Assembly: GCA_947643415.1 (NCBI GenBank)
Contig: CANRWA010000002.1
Span: 56,750-120,749, forward strand
Source of the DNA: an uncultured Clostridia bacterium
GTDB taxonomy: Bacteria > Bacillota > Clostridia > Lachnospirales > Lachnospiraceae
Length of the DNA stretch: 64,000 nt
Reading direction: 5' to 3'
In this document: one piece after another, positions 19,090 through 30,147 of the stretch
Numbering within the stretch: position 1 is the first letter of the stretch
How the letters are laid out: each line of letters opens with the position of its first letter
Position numbers and translations under genes: made by a program
The notes under the pieces: model-generated
The model's input: the letters and a program-made list of their open reading frames with translations, nothing else
Databases searched by the model: none
Told to the model about the DNA's origin: nothing

Positions 19090-21216
19090 GTGAGGGTTAT
19101 TAAAAGAGATGGACGCACGGTAGAATACAACCGGAATAAGATATTGATCGCAGTCCGTAAGGCAAATGCTGAGGTGGATTCCTTTGAGCGTGCCTCGGAC
19201 GATCTGATAGATGGTATTGTGGCAAGTGTGGAGAATTCAGGCCGTGATACGATGCAGGTGGAGGATATTCAGGATCTCATCGAGCAGAAGCTGATGGCTG
19301 CCGGAAAATATGCGCTTTCAAAAAAATATATTATCTACCGCTATACAAGAGAACTTGTCCGTAAGGCAAATACAACGGATGATTCTATTATGAGCCTGAT
19401 CCAGAACAGCAATAAGGATGTTATGGAGGAGAATTCCAATAAAAATGCTTATGTGGCGAGTACACAGCGGGATCTAATCGCCGGAGAGGTATCAAAGGAC
19501 CTGACCAAGCGTGTCCTCCTGCCAGAGAAGATCACAAAGGCACATGAGGAAGGCGTGCTGCATTTTCATGATATGGATTACTTTATTCAGCCTATCTTTA
19601 ACTGCTGCCTCATTAATATCGGGGATATGCTTGAGAATGGCACGGTTATGAATGGCAAGCTTATTGAAAGCCCCAAGAGTTTCCAGGTGGCATGTACTGT
19701 TGTGACCCAGATCATCTCCGCTGTTGCCAGCAGCCAGTATGGCGGACAGTCAGTAGACACAAGGCATCTTGGAAAATATCTGCGCATCAGTGGTGACAAG
19801 TACCGCCAACACTATATGGAGAAATATGGAGATAAACTGGATGCGGAGGTCATTGAGGAATTTGTACAGGACCGGGTGCTGGATGAGCTCCGTTCTGGTG
19901 TCCAGACAATCCAGTATCAGATCAATACACTGATGACCACCAATGGCCAGTCTCCCTTTGTTACCTTGTTTCTGAATCTGGATGCAGACGACGAATATAT
20001 AGAAGAAAATGCAAGGATTATAGAAGAAATCCTCCGTCAGCGGCTGGAGGGGATCAAGAACGAAAAGGGTGTCTATGTGACACCGGCATTCCCGAAACTG
20101 ATCTATGTCATTGATGAACACAATGCGCTGAAAGGTGGAAAATATGATTATATCACAAGACTTGCTGTACAGTGCTCAGCAAAGAGGATGTATCCGGATT
20201 ATATTTCTGCTAAGAAGATGAGGGAGAATTATGAAGGAAATGTCTATAGCTGTATGGGCTGCCGCAGTTTCCTGACACCATGGAAAGATGAGAATGGCAA
20301 CTATAAGTTTGAAGGGCGGTTCAATCAGGGAGTTGTCAGCCTGAACCTGCCTCAGATCGGAATCCTTGCCAAAGGGGATATGGAGTATTTCTGGCAGATC
20401 CTGGAGGAGAGGCTTTCTCTGTGCTTCGAGGCGCTGATGTGCCGCCACCGCGCACTGGAGGGTGTGACCAGCGATGTCAGCCCGATCCACTGGCAGTATG
20501 GGGCCATCGCCAGGCTGGATAAAGGGGAGAAGATCGACAAGTTGCTGCATGGCGGTTATTCTACAATCTCCCTTGGCTATATCGGTCTGTATGAAGTGAC
20601 GAAACTGATGACAGGAGAGAGCCATACCGGAGAGGAGGGCAGCAAATTTGCCGCTGCACTGATGAAGCGCCTGCGCCGTGCTACTGATACATGGAGGGAA
20701 GAGACAGGGATCAGTTTCAGCCTCTATGGTACTCCGGCGGAGAGCCTGTGTTACCGTTTCGCGGAGATTGACAAAAAGCGTTTTGGTTCCATTGAAGATG
20801 TGACGGATAAAGGATATTATACAAATTCCTATCATGTGGATGTCCGTGAAAAGATTGATGCGTTCAGTAAATTTGACTTTGAGGCACAATTCCAGGTGAT
20901 CTCTTCTGGCGGTGCCATCTCATATGTGGAGATACCGAATATGCAGCATAACCTGCCAGCGCTGGAGGAAGTGGTGAAATATATCTATGATAATATTCAA
21001 TATGCCGAGTTCAATACAAAATCGGATTATTGCCATGAATGCGGATTTGATGGTGAGATCATTGTAAATGATGATCTGGAATGGGAGTGCCCGAACTGTG
21101 GAAATAAAGACCATGACAGAATGAATGTCACACGGAGGACCTGTGGCTATCTTGGGGAAAATTTCTGGAATGTAGGAAAAACAAAGGAGATTAATTCCCG
21201 TGTTCTCCACCTGTGA
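19090..21216 (+). CDS. nrdD: Anaerobic ribonucleoside-triphosphate reductase
   Basis: ATP-cone N-terminus MRVIKRDGRTVEYNRNKI, C-terminal CHECGF..CPNCG and glycyl-radical motif RRTCGYLG. Confidence 0.96.
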   Translation: MRVIKRDGRTVEYNRNKILIAVRKANAEVDSFERASDDLIDGIVASVENSGRDTMQVEDIQDLIEQKLMAAGKYALSKKYIIYRYTRELVRKANTTDDSIMSLIQNSNKDVMEENSNKNAYVASTQRDLIAGEVSKDLTKRVLLPEKITKAHEEGVLHFHDMDYFIQPIFNCCLINIGDMLENGTVMNGKLIESPKSFQVACTVVTQIISAVASSQYGGQSVDTRHLGKYLRISGDKYRQHYMEKYGDKLDAEVIEEFVQDRVLDELRSGVQTIQYQINTLMTTNGQSPFVTLFLNLDADDEYIEENARIIEEILRQRLEGIKNEKGVYVTPAFPKLIYVIDEHNALKGGKYDYITRLAVQCSAKRMYPDYISAKKMRENYEGNVYSCMGCRSFLTPWKDENGNYKFEGRFNQGVVSLNLPQIGILAKGDMEYFWQILEERLSLCFEALMCRHRALEGVTSDVSPIHWQYGAIARLDKGEKIDKLLHGGYSTISLGYIGLYEVTKLMTGESHTGEEGSKFAAALMKRLRRATDTWREETGISFSLYGTPAESLCYRFAEIDKKRFGSIEDVTDKGYYTNSYHVDVREKIDAFSKFDFEAQFQVISSGGAISYVEIPNMQHNLPALEEVVKYIYDNIQYAEFNTKSDYCHECGFDGEIIVNDDLEWECPNCGNKDHDRMNVTRRTCGYLGENFWNVGKTKEINSRVLHL

Positions 21217-21236
21217 CAGACGGGGTATAAGATAAG

Positions 21237-21767
21237 ATGAATTATGCAGATATAAAACAATATGATGTAGCCAATGGCACGGGTATCCGCGTGTCACTGT
21301 TTGTCAGCGGCTGCACCCATCACTGTAAGGAATGTTTTAATAAAGAGACATGGGATTTTCAGTATGGTGATCCATTTACAGACAATGAGATTGAGAAGAT
21401 ACTGGGCTTTTTGAAACCGGATTATGTAGCCGGGCTGACCCTGCTGGGTGGGGAACCGATGGAACCTGTGAATCAGGAAGGGCTTCTTCCCTTGCTGCGT
21501 CAGGTGCATGAAAAGTATCCGGAGAAGAATGTCTGGTGTTATTCGGGTTATCTTTTTGACCGGGATATTGTGGGAAAGATGTTTAGGGAATCAGATGTGA
21601 CAAGAGAGCTTCTGTCTTATATTGATATTTTAGTAGATGGGGAATTTATTCAGGAGAAGAAGAATCTCAAAGTGAATTTCCGGGGTTCAGATAACCAGAG
21701 GATCATAGATGTGAAAAAGTCACTGGCAGCAGGAGAGGTTATTCACTGGGATGGCGAGATCGTATAG
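21237..21767 (+). CDS. nrdG: Anaerobic NrdD-activating radical SAM protein
   Basis: VSLFVSGCTHHCKECFN, TLLGGEPM. Confidence 0.95.
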   Translation: MNYADIKQYDVANGTGIRVSLFVSGCTHHCKECFNKETWDFQYGDPFTDNEIEKILGFLKPDYVAGLTLLGGEPMEPVNQEGLLPLLRQVHEKYPEKNVWCYSGYLFDRDIVGKMFRESDVTRELLSYIDILVDGEFIQEKKNLKVNFRGSDNQRIIDVKKSLAAGEVIHWDGEIV

Positions 21768-21785
21768 GAGAGGTTACCATTTAAT

Positions 21786-22232
21786 ATGATAAGAACAAAA
21801 TTATATATTAAGAAATTGAATCCAGGAGCGCAGATACCACAGTATGGAACGGAATATGCAGCAGGAGCAGATCTCTATGCCTGTTTGGAAGAGCCGCTTA
21901 CAGTAAAAGCGGGAACGACAGAGTTTGTCCATACCGGGCTTGCCATGGAGATTCCGGAAGGGATGGTGGGGCTGATATATGCAAGAAGCGGCCTTGCCTG
22001 TAAGAAAGGGCTGGCACCTGCCAATAAAGTTGGTGTTATCGATTCAGATTACCGGGGCGAGATCATGGTAGCGCTTTACAATCATTCTGAAGAAGATATT
22101 GTGGTCAGTAGCGGAGAGCGCATTGCCCAGATCGTTATAACGCCTTACATTTTCGCAGAATATGAGGAAACCGGGGAGCTGGGCAGTACAAGCCGGGGGG
22201 CAGGTGGTTTTGGCTCTACAGGGAAAAAATAG
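21786..22232 (+). CDS. dut: dUTP diphosphatase
   Basis: YAAGADLYA, ARSGLA, GVIDSDYRGEI, RIAQIVI, GAGGFGSTG. Confidence 0.95.
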   Translation: MIRTKLYIKKLNPGAQIPQYGTEYAAGADLYACLEEPLTVKAGTTEFVHTGLAMEIPEGMVGLIYARSGLACKKGLAPANKVGVIDSDYRGEIMVALYNHSEEDIVVSSGERIAQIVITPYIFAEYEETGELGSTSRGAGGFGSTGKK

Positions 22233-22303
22233 ACAAATAGGGTGATTTCTGTTATTATGAAAGAGTGAATAGGAGAACATTCTAAGAATGGAGGTTTTGT
22301 ATC

Positions 22304-23569
22304 ATGGGAATGACGATGACCCAGAAAATACTGGCGGCGCATGCCGGATTGGAGTCGGTTGCCGCCGGACAGCTTATTGAGGCAGATCTGGATCTGGTTC
22401 TGGCGAATGACATTACCGGACCGGTTGCGATCCATGAAGTAGAGAAATTAAATAAGAAGACAGTATTTGATAAGGATAAGATTGCGCTTGTACCAGACCA
22501 TTTTGCACCGAATAAGGATATAAAAAGTGCAGAGCACTGCAAATGTGTCCGTGAATATGCCAGAGAACAGGGCATTACCAATTATTTTGAAGTGGGGGAG
22601 ATGGGGATCGAGCATGCTCTTCTTCCGGAAAAAGGGCTGATCGTAGCAGGGGAGACATGTATTGGTGCAGATTCCCACACATGTACTTATGGTGCGTTGG
22701 GTGCATTTTCCACTGGTGTGGGAAGCACAGATATGGGTGCTGGGATGATCACAGGGAAGGCATGGTTCAAAGTACCTTCTGCCATTAAAGTTGTTCTGAC
22801 AGGAAAGATGAAACAGTGGGTCAGCGGCAAGGATGTGATCCTGCATCTTATTGGCAGGATCGGTGTAGATGGGGCATTGTACCGTTCCCTGGAATTTACT
22901 GGGGATGGCGTGTCGGAACTTTCCATGGATGACCGTTTCACTATCGCCAATATGGCTATCGAAGCCGGCGCCAAGAATGGCATCTTTCCGGTTGATGACA
23001 AGACGATTGCCTATATGGAAGAACATTCAAAGAAAAAGTATACGATATATGAAGCAGATGAGGATGCAGAATATGATGAGACTATTACCATTGACCTCAC
23101 TGCCCTGGAACCAACCGTTGCCTTCCCACATCTGCCGGAGAATACAAAGACAGTAAAGGAATCCGGTGATGTGGCGATTGATCAGGTTGTCATCGGTTCT
23201 TGTACCAATGGTCGTATCGAGGATATGAGAGTGGCAGCAAAGATCCTGGAGGGAAAGAAAGTAAAGAAAGGGATTCGTTGTATCGTGATCCCTGCGACAC
23301 AGGATATTTATCTGCAGGCTATTGAAGAAGGGCTGACCCAGATCTTTGTGAAAGCGGGTGCCATTGTCAGCACACCGACCTGTGGGCCATGCCTTGGTGG
23401 TTATATGGGCATCCTGGCAGCCGGAGAGCGTGCTGTGTCCACCACAAACCGGAACTTTGTCGGTCGTATGGGACACGTTGATTCTGAGGTATATCTGGCA
23501 AGTCCGGCGGTAGCGGCGGCAAGTGCCATAACAGGTAAGATCTCAGAACCGGCGGAATTGGGATTATAA
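22304..23569 (+). CDS. leuC: 3-isopropylmalate dehydratase large subunit
   Basis: [43 protein letters not shown]. Confidence 0.94.
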   Translation: MGMTMTQKILAAHAGLESVAAGQLIEADLDLVLANDITGPVAIHEVEKLNKKTVFDKDKIALVPDHFAPNKDIKSAEHCKCVREYAREQGITNYFEVGEMGIEHALLPEKGLIVAGETCIGADSHTCTYGALGAFSTGVGSTDMGAGMITGKAWFKVPSAIKVVLTGKMKQWVSGKDVILHLIGRIGVDGALYRSLEFTGDGVSELSMDDRFTIANMAIEAGAKNGIFPVDDKTIAYMEEHSKKKYTIYEADEDAEYDETITIDLTALEPTVAFPHLPENTKTVKESGDVAIDQVVIGSCTNGRIEDMRVAAKILEGKKVKKGIRCIVIPATQDIYLQAIEEGLTQIFVKAGAIVSTPTCGPCLGGYMGILAAGERAVSTTNRNFVGRMGHVDSEVYLASPAVAAASAITGKISEPAELGL

Positions 23570-23590
23570 TGTGCGAATGGAGGCCAAAGT

Positions 23591-24082
23591 ATGAAAGCAT
23601 TAGGAAAAGTATTTAAATATGGAGACAATGTGGACACAGATGTTATTATTCCGGCGCGTTACCTGAATTCTTCAGATCCGGCAGAACTGGCCACACACTG
23701 TATGGAAGATATTGATAAGGATTTTATAAAAAATGTAAAGAAGGGTGATATCATTGTTGCGGATAAGAACTTTGGATGCGGCTCTTCCAGGGAACATGCG
23801 CCTATTGCTATCAAAGCATCTGGTGTGAGCTGTGTTATCGCTGAGACTTTCGCCCGGATTTTTTACCGCAACGCCATTAATATTGGACTTCCTATTATTG
23901 AGTGCCGGGAGGCTTCGGAGAGGATTGAGGCGGGGGATGAGGTTGAGATTGATTTCGACAGTGGCATGATCACAAATAACACTAAGAATGAAACTTATCA
24001 GGGTCAGGCATTTCCTGAATTTATGCAGCGTATCATAAAAGCAGAGGGCCTGATGAACTACATTAACAGTAAAGAAGACTAA
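23591..24082 (+). CDS. leuD: 3-isopropylmalate dehydratase small subunit
   Basis: [33 protein letters not shown]. Confidence 0.95.
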   Translation: MKALGKVFKYGDNVDTDVIIPARYLNSSDPAELATHCMEDIDKDFIKNVKKGDIIVADKNFGCGSSREHAPIAIKASGVSCVIAETFARIFYRNAINIGLPIIECREASERIEAGDEVEIDFDSGMITNNTKNETYQGQAFPEFMQRIIKAEGLMNYINSKED

Positions 24083-24184
24083 ATATAAGGCAGATGACGG
24101 GAGTCTGCGGGTGCCATTCCTGACCGGATGGTTCCTGCAGGCAGGGATGTCATCTGCTTTACTGGTTGAAAGGAGACTGCAGGG

Positions 24185-25303
24185 ATGGATAAGAAAAAAA
24201 ATACAACCATTATTGCCATATTGATCGCTGTCGCGATGATGGCTGTGGCGGCGGGGGTCATTGGCCTGAGCATTTATATGGAGCAGCAGAAGACAGAAAA
24301 AAAGACGGAAGAAACACCAAAAGGGACTACTACTCCTGTGGTGGCCGAAGAAGGTGAGGATACATCAGTGGATGGGGCGGTAACGGATTATGTGCAGTCC
24401 GGCAATCTGAAGTTGGGTAATTATGAAGGACTGGAAGTGGATACAGAGCCTACAGAAGATGAGATTCTGGAAGCCATGGAAGAAGACTTGGTGAAGATGA
24501 CAAAGGATCACAAAGGAAAGATCAAGAAGGGAGATTATGTCTGTGTGACATATAAAGGATATATGGATGGGCAGGAATATGAAGAGCTGTCTGACCAGGA
24601 TGTGGTTCTGCGTGTGGGAGATTATTATATGGAGAAGGTCTTTGAGGACAGCCTGATCGGCAAAAAACCAGGGGATGTAGTAACGCCTTCTGTGACATAT
24701 GATGATTCTTATGAGGAACTTTCTGGTGAGACAGTAGACTACAAAATAACCATCAAAGGAAGGTTTGATGATTATTATGCCGATAAATTCAGTAAAGGAA
24801 AATATCCTACAGTAAAAAAATATATTGCCAATATAGAAGAAACGTTGAGGGCGCAAAACAGAACGGCAGAGAGTGCTGGTGAGGCAGTATGGGATTCGGT
24901 GATGGAAGACAGTGAGGTTTTGAAGTATCCCGAAGGTGCAGTAGAAGAAGAAACAGTCAATACAAAAAAGCAATATGAAAGTTTTGCTGAGATGCAGGGA
25001 GTATCCTATGAAGATCTGCTGGAACAGTTTGGAATGACAGAGGAGGGATTTGAGGAAATCGCACAGGATACAGTGAAAGAAAGGATGATCGCCAAGACCA
25101 TCATGGCAAAGGAGCAGCTGGTTTTGGATGATGCGGCTTACCAGAAATACCTTCTTGACAGTATGGAGGAGACAGAAGAAAGTGGAAAGACATTAGATGA
25201 GTTGGAAAATGAGTATAAAGAGGGATATGGGGAGCGCCCGAAGGATGATATGATGCTTCGGTTTGTGCAGGATTTTGTGGGAGGCAAGGCAAAACTGAAT
25301 TAA
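24185..25303 (+). CDS. Membrane-anchored FKBP/trigger-factor-like peptidyl-prolyl isomerase
   Basis: N-terminal TM; GDYVCVTYKGYMDGQEYEE..LIGKKPGDVV; trigger-factor-like helical C-terminus. Confidence 0.7.
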   Translation: MDKKKNTTIIAILIAVAMMAVAAGVIGLSIYMEQQKTEKKTEETPKGTTTPVVAEEGEDTSVDGAVTDYVQSGNLKLGNYEGLEVDTEPTEDEILEAMEEDLVKMTKDHKGKIKKGDYVCVTYKGYMDGQEYEELSDQDVVLRVGDYYMEKVFEDSLIGKKPGDVVTPSVTYDDSYEELSGETVDYKITIKGRFDDYYADKFSKGKYPTVKKYIANIEETLRAQNRTAESAGEAVWDSVMEDSEVLKYPEGAVEEETVNTKKQYESFAEMQGVSYEDLLEQFGMTEEGFEEIAQDTVKERMIAKTIMAKEQLVLDDAAYQKYLLDSMEETEESGKTLDELENEYKEGYGERPKDDMMLRFVQDFVGGKAKLN

Positions 25304-25315
25304 GAAACTGTTTCT

Positions 25316-25348
25316 AGCTCAACGACGCCAATTTGGCCCCGTTGAGCT
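25316..25348 (+). repeat. Hairpin with CGCCAATTTG loop, copy 1
   Basis: AGCTCAACG / CGTTGAGCT, loop ACGCCAATTTGGCCC. Confidence 0.65.
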
Positions 25349-25376
25349 AAGGATATGGAGAAAGGAGTGAGTTGCT

Positions 25377-25940
25377 ATGGCGGAAAAAGAGTTAGTGGAT
25401 CATTTTGCTGAGGAGAGGCACAAAGCGCGCAAAGAAAGTGATTTTGTGCGCCAGCTTCGGTTAAAAACGGATCTGACGGATGCGAAGACAGCTTTGAAAT
25501 TGTATAATAAGCTCATCAAAGAAAATTATTTTAATACGTTAGTAGGCTATGCATTTTTGGAAGAACTGCGGGACACTGTGTTAAAAACCGGCGCCGCCAC
25601 GGAGGAGACACTGGCGGCTATTCCGGGGATGGAGACAGAAGATACGGAGAAAGAAGAGGTGCCGCTCATCCCGGTGCGGGGAGACCGCTTTAAGAAAATG
25701 TATGAGGGCCAGGTTCTTTTGAATAAGAAGCTTAAGATCGCAGTTTTTGCCCTTGTGGTGATACTGATTGGGTTTATTGTCATCAATTTTAAATTTGAGT
25801 ATTCAATTTTCACATATTTTACAAATTATAAGGCTAATATGGAAGAAGAACTTATTGATAAGTACAAAAACTGGGAATCCGAATTACAAAAGAAGCAGGA
25901 ACAGCTGGAACAGAAGGAAGGAGCAGAACAGGATGGCTGA
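25377..25940 (+). CDS. Hypothetical membrane protein with C-terminal coiled coil
   Basis: Open 187-aa frame with RBS, one TM segment. Confidence 0.7.
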   Translation: MAEKELVDHFAEERHKARKESDFVRQLRLKTDLTDAKTALKLYNKLIKENYFNTLVGYAFLEELRDTVLKTGAATEETLAAIPGMETEDTEKEEVPLIPVRGDRFKKMYEGQVLLNKKLKIAVFALVVILIGFIVINFKFEYSIFTYFTNYKANMEEELIDKYKNWESELQKKQEQLEQKEGAEQDG

Positions 25941-26604
25941 GAATACGATTTTGGTAGTGGATGATGAACAGAGGATGAGAAAGCTGGTCCGGGATTTTCT
26001 GATAAAACAGGATTTCGTGGTGCTGGAGGCTGCCGATGGGGAAGAGGCAGTAGACATATTTCTTGAAAATAAGGATATTGTTCTGGTGATTCTGGATGTC
26101 ATGATGCCGAAGATGGATGGATGGCAGACCTGCCGGGAGATCCGTCAGTATTCAAAAGTACCTATCATTATGCTGACAGCGCGGGGAGATGAGAGGGATG
26201 AACTCAGGGGCTTTGAGCTGGGGGTGGATGAATACATTGCCAAGCCTTTCAGCCCTAAGATCCTGGTGGCGAGGGTACAGGCACTGCTTCGCCGTGCCAA
26301 TGCTGCATCGGAAGAAAATCTGGAATATGGGGGTATTGTCCTGAACCGGACTGCCCATGAGGTTCTCATAGATGGGGAGAAGGTTGACCTCAGTTTTAAA
26401 GAGTTTGAACTTCTCTCTTACTTTATGGAAAATAAAGATATTGCCCTGTCAAGAGAGAAGATCCTGAATCATGTGTGGGACTATGATTATTTTGGCGATG
26501 CCAGGACGATTGATACCCATGTAAAGAAGCTGCGCAGCAAAATGGGTAAGTATGGGAGCTATATCAAGACAATATGGGGAATGGGGTACAAATTTGAAGT
26601 TTAA
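25933..26604 (+). CDS. OmpR/PhoB-family response regulator
   Basis: ILVVDDEQRMRKLV..LDVMMPKMDGW..winged-helix DARTIDTHVKKLRSKMG..GMGYKFEV. Confidence 0.92.
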   Translation: MAENTILVVDDEQRMRKLVRDFLIKQDFVVLEAADGEEAVDIFLENKDIVLVILDVMMPKMDGWQTCREIRQYSKVPIIMLTARGDERDELRGFELGVDEYIAKPFSPKILVARVQALLRRANAASEENLEYGGIVLNRTAHEVLIDGEKVDLSFKEFELLSYFMENKDIALSREKILNHVWDYDYFGDARTIDTHVKKLRSKMGKYGSYIKTIWGMGYKFEV

Positions 26605-26625
26605 AGGAGGCTGTTCATTCTCTGA

Positions 26626-28230
26626 TTGGTGGGAAAATATGTGTGGTTCGGATGCCGGATGGAGGTTATGATGAAAAGTTCCATGAGGACAAGGTTAATT
26701 TTCATATTTTCAGGTATGCTCATACTTACAATTGTCTGTATGTGCCTTGCCAATCTGTTCCTTCTTCCTGATTTTTATCAGCGGACCAAGGTTTCGCAGA
26801 TGAAACGGGTGTATGCCCAGACGGTGAAGATCTGCGATTCTGTAGACTGGAGTGAACTCACAGAAGAACAGGTGAGTTCACTGTATGACCGTCTGGATGT
26901 ACTCAGCAGTAATTCTAATGTCAGTGTATATATTATGCAGGTAGAGGTGTATTCTGGTTCCGGAGAGATCGCTACGCTGGATTATGTGTATCCGGCGGGT
27001 TCTGACCGCCTGCAGCAGGTTACAAGGGAACAGGTGGGGAAATATGTAAAGTCCATGTATTTTGGAACTGCCTTGGATGAAAATTGCGAACTTCTGAGCC
27101 GCTCTGGTGATTATGAGGTATACAAAGTATACGACCAGCGTGTAGAGTCGAACTATATTGAACTTACAGGTCAGATGCCGGAGAAGTACTGGGTATATCT
27201 GCGGGCAAATTATCAGAGTATCCAGGAGAGCGCGCAGGTTTCTAATCAGTTTATTACCCATGCCGGCATCGTCATTGTGATTATTGGTACCTTTATCATG
27301 CTTTTTATCAGCAACCATTATACAAAACCGATCCTGCGCCTTGCCAAACATGCCAGGGATATGAAGAATTTGAATTTCTCTTCCCGTTATGAAGATGACA
27401 GAGATGATGAGATTGGTATTCTTGGCAGCAGTATGAATGCGTTGGCAGATGAGCTGGAGCACACGATCTCGGAGCTGAAGACGGCGAATAATGAGCTGCA
27501 GGTGGATTTGGACCGGCGTTCTCAGCAGGAAGAGATGCGTCAGGAATTTCTGGCAAATGTGTCCCACGAACTCAAGACGCCTATTGCGTTGATCCAGGGA
27601 TATGCAGAGGGGCTGCAGGAAAATATAAATGATGATCCTGAGAGCAGGGAGTTTTACTGCGAAGTGATCGTGGATGAAGCGAACAAGATGAATAAGATGG
27701 TAAAGAAACTTCTGAATCTGAATCAACTGGAGTTCGGTAACGGCCGGGTGCATCTGGAGCATTTTGACTTGAATAATGTACTGGATTATGTGATTCACTC
27801 CACAGATATCTTATTCCGGCAAAATGAGGCGGTTCTGTCTTATCACCGCAGTGAAGAGCCTGTCATGGTCTGGGCGGACGAGTATATGATTGAAGAAGTC
27901 GTGACAAATTATGTCAGCAATGCCCTGAACCACGTGAAATATGAAAAAAAAGTTGAGATCAAGACAGTCCTGGATGATGGGGTGGTCCGTGTTAGTATCT
28001 TTAATACCGGGGATCCAATCCCGGAGGAAGAACTGGAAAAGATATGGACTAAATTTTACAAGGTGGATAAGGCACATACAAGGGAATATGGTGGCAATGG
28101 GATCGGACTCTCTATTGTAAAGGCGGTTATGGAGGCACATAATCAGAAGTATGGTGTCAGAAATTATGACAATGGGGTAGAGTTCTGGTTTGAACTGGAC
28201 GTCGCGGTTCATTCCCAGTCAAAACAGTGA
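26626..28230 (+). CDS. Sensor histidine kinase
   Basis: Two TM, HAMP, NVSHELKTPIALIQGYAEGL, GGNGIGLSIVKAVMEAH. Confidence 0.92.
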   Translation: MVGKYVWFGCRMEVMMKSSMRTRLIFIFSGMLILTIVCMCLANLFLLPDFYQRTKVSQMKRVYAQTVKICDSVDWSELTEEQVSSLYDRLDVLSSNSNVSVYIMQVEVYSGSGEIATLDYVYPAGSDRLQQVTREQVGKYVKSMYFGTALDENCELLSRSGDYEVYKVYDQRVESNYIELTGQMPEKYWVYLRANYQSIQESAQVSNQFITHAGIVIVIIGTFIMLFISNHYTKPILRLAKHARDMKNLNFSSRYEDDRDDEIGILGSSMNALADELEHTISELKTANNELQVDLDRRSQQEEMRQEFLANVSHELKTPIALIQGYAEGLQENINDDPESREFYCEVIVDEANKMNKMVKKLLNLNQLEFGNGRVHLEHFDLNNVLDYVIHSTDILFRQNEAVLSYHRSEEPVMVWADEYMIEEVVTNYVSNALNHVKYEKKVEIKTVLDDGVVRVSIFNTGDPIPEEELEKIWTKFYKVDKAHTREYGGNGIGLSIVKAVMEAHNQKYGVRNYDNGVEFWFELDVAVHSQSKQ

Positions 28231-28337
28231 CTATAGGTGAAAAAATATTTAGATAATAAAAGTGCTGATTGATGAATGGAGATTTTTGTGTTATACTGTA
28301 TGTAAATGTATTCTGAAGACAAGAAGGAGGGGGAAAC

Positions 28338-29171
28338 TTGCGGTACAATAGAATATGTACGGTGCTTACATTACTAACTATGGCCTTCATTTTGGGAGGC
28401 TGTGTGAATGTACAGGATCTCACTGAAAAAGAAGCAGATATTGTGGCGGAATATTCGGCAGGCATTCTTCTTCGTTATTCAGACCAGTATGAGAGAAGGC
28501 TGATAACGAATGAAAATAATAAGAAAGAAACTCAGCCGGCAGTCCCCGTTGCTACTCCTGTGCCCACTTCAGATGCTGCGGCATCACCGGATAGTTCTGC
28601 GGCGTCATCTTCGATGGGTGAGCCAGATGGCAGTGCAGGTGATACAGATATGGCAGGGAGTGGAACCGATGGTTCAGACGCCTCAGACGGGAATGCAGAT
28701 GGGGCAGGTATTGTGAGTGGTCAGGCGGCAGAGGATGACACGGCGGAGCAGGTATCATTGAATGATCTTTTCCATATAAAAGGATTAGATCTTTCTTATC
28801 AGTCATATCAGTTTTGCAGCAAATATCCTAAGGGTGATGACGATACCTTTTCCATTACAGCAGGTAAAGGAGAGACCTTATTGGTAGTGCATTTTCAGGT
28901 CCGTAATAAAAGTGGAGCGAAGAAAAAGTTCAGTCTTGGTGAAAGGGCAAAGAACATTTCTTATAAATTAAATGCGGATGGCAATGAGTATCAGCCAGGT
29001 ATCAATATACTTAAAAATACTGGTCTGAATTATCTCAATACCACGATCAAGAAGGGCGGTAAGGAGGATGCTGTGCTGATCTTTACGATGGCAGAAGAAC
29101 GTCAGCATGCATCTGGTATTTCCTTGCAGATAAAGGAAGGAAATAAAGCAGTAAATCTTCAATTGAAATAA
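28338..29171 (+). CDS. Putative lipoprotein with Ser/Asp/Gly-rich linker
   Basis: Lipobox LGGC at N-terminus, low-complexity linker, DUF4352-like C-terminal domain impression. Confidence 0.6.
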   Translation: MRYNRICTVLTLLTMAFILGGCVNVQDLTEKEADIVAEYSAGILLRYSDQYERRLITNENNKKETQPAVPVATPVPTSDAAASPDSSAASSSMGEPDGSAGDTDMAGSGTDGSDASDGNADGAGIVSGQAAEDDTAEQVSLNDLFHIKGLDLSYQSYQFCSKYPKGDDDTFSITAGKGETLLVVHFQVRNKSGAKKKFSLGERAKNISYKLNADGNEYQPGINILKNTGLNYLNTTIKKGGKEDAVLIFTMAEERQHASGISLQIKEGNKAVNLQLK

Positions 29172-29217
29172 GTTTGAAAAGGACTAAAGGAGAAGGAAAA
29201 AAGGAGGAGCATTAATT

Positions 29218-30126
29218 ATGGCAGAGGATACCGGAATTTTATTGGAAAGTGGAACAAATGAGTTAGAGCTTTTGGAGTTTGTGGTTGGTTCGCAGCATTA
29301 TGGGATCAATGTGGCAAAGATCAGTGAATTATGTCCATATCAGCCGCCTACCATGGTGCCGAATGCACATGAGTACATAGAAGGGATATTTATGCCGAGA
29401 GAGCGGATCATCACGGTGATCAATCTGGCAAAGGCATTAGGAATCGTTTTGAATCAGAATACCGCTGGGGATATGTATATTATTACGAATTTCAATCGTC
29501 TTCATACTGCATTTCATGTACAGGAAGTACTGGGAATCCACAGAGTATCCTGGAGCGATATTGTAAAACCAGACAGCACAATCAGCCATGGCGGGCAGGG
29601 GATTGCCACAGGTATCACTAAGATTGATGGCAAGATTGTTATCGTATTGGATTTTGAAAAGATTGTGACAGAGATCAACCCAGAGACTGGATTGAAGCTG
29701 TCAGATATTGAGGCAATGGGAGAGCGTTCCCGTCAGGAACGCCCAATTCTTCTGGCAGAGGATTCACCACTGCTTTTGGAGATGTTGAAGAAATGCCTGA
29801 CAAAGGCAGGATATACGCATCTGATTCCCACCACAAATGGTTTGGAGGCATGGAATACTCTTGACCGCATGATGAATGAGGGTGGTATTATCGGAGAAGA
29901 TGTTGCACTTGTTATTACAGATATAGAGATGCCACAGATGGATGGACATCATCTGGCAAAGAAAATTAAGACGGATCCACGTTTTGTTGGACTCCCTGTA
30001 GTGATCTTTTCTTCTCTTGTGAATGATGAAATGAAGAAAAAGGGAGAGGCACTTGGGGTAGATGCACAGTTATCCAAGCCGGAGATCGGACGACTGGTAG
30101 CACAGTTGGATTTGCTGTTAAAATAG
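29218..30126 (+). CDS. cheV: CheV-type protein (CheW domain plus receiver domain)
   Basis: ELLEFVVGSQHYGINVAKISEL then ILLAEDSPLLLEML..LVITDIEMPQMDGH. Confidence 0.88.
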   Translation: MAEDTGILLESGTNELELLEFVVGSQHYGINVAKISELCPYQPPTMVPNAHEYIEGIFMPRERIITVINLAKALGIVLNQNTAGDMYIITNFNRLHTAFHVQEVLGIHRVSWSDIVKPDSTISHGGQGIATGITKIDGKIVIVLDFEKIVTEINPETGLKLSDIEAMGERSRQERPILLAEDSPLLLEMLKKCLTKAGYTHLIPTTNGLEAWNTLDRMMNEGGIIGEDVALVITDIEMPQMDGHHLAKKIKTDPRFVGLPVVIFSSLVNDEMKKKGEALGVDAQLSKPEIGRLVAQLDLLLK

Positions 30127-30147
30127 AAATTACAGGAGGTGTAACCG

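Noticed and set aside
24087-24165. Hairpin AAGGCAGATGAC..GTCATCTGCTTT after leuD as a novel riboregulator
   Set aside because: More simply a long terminator-like stem; no further evidence
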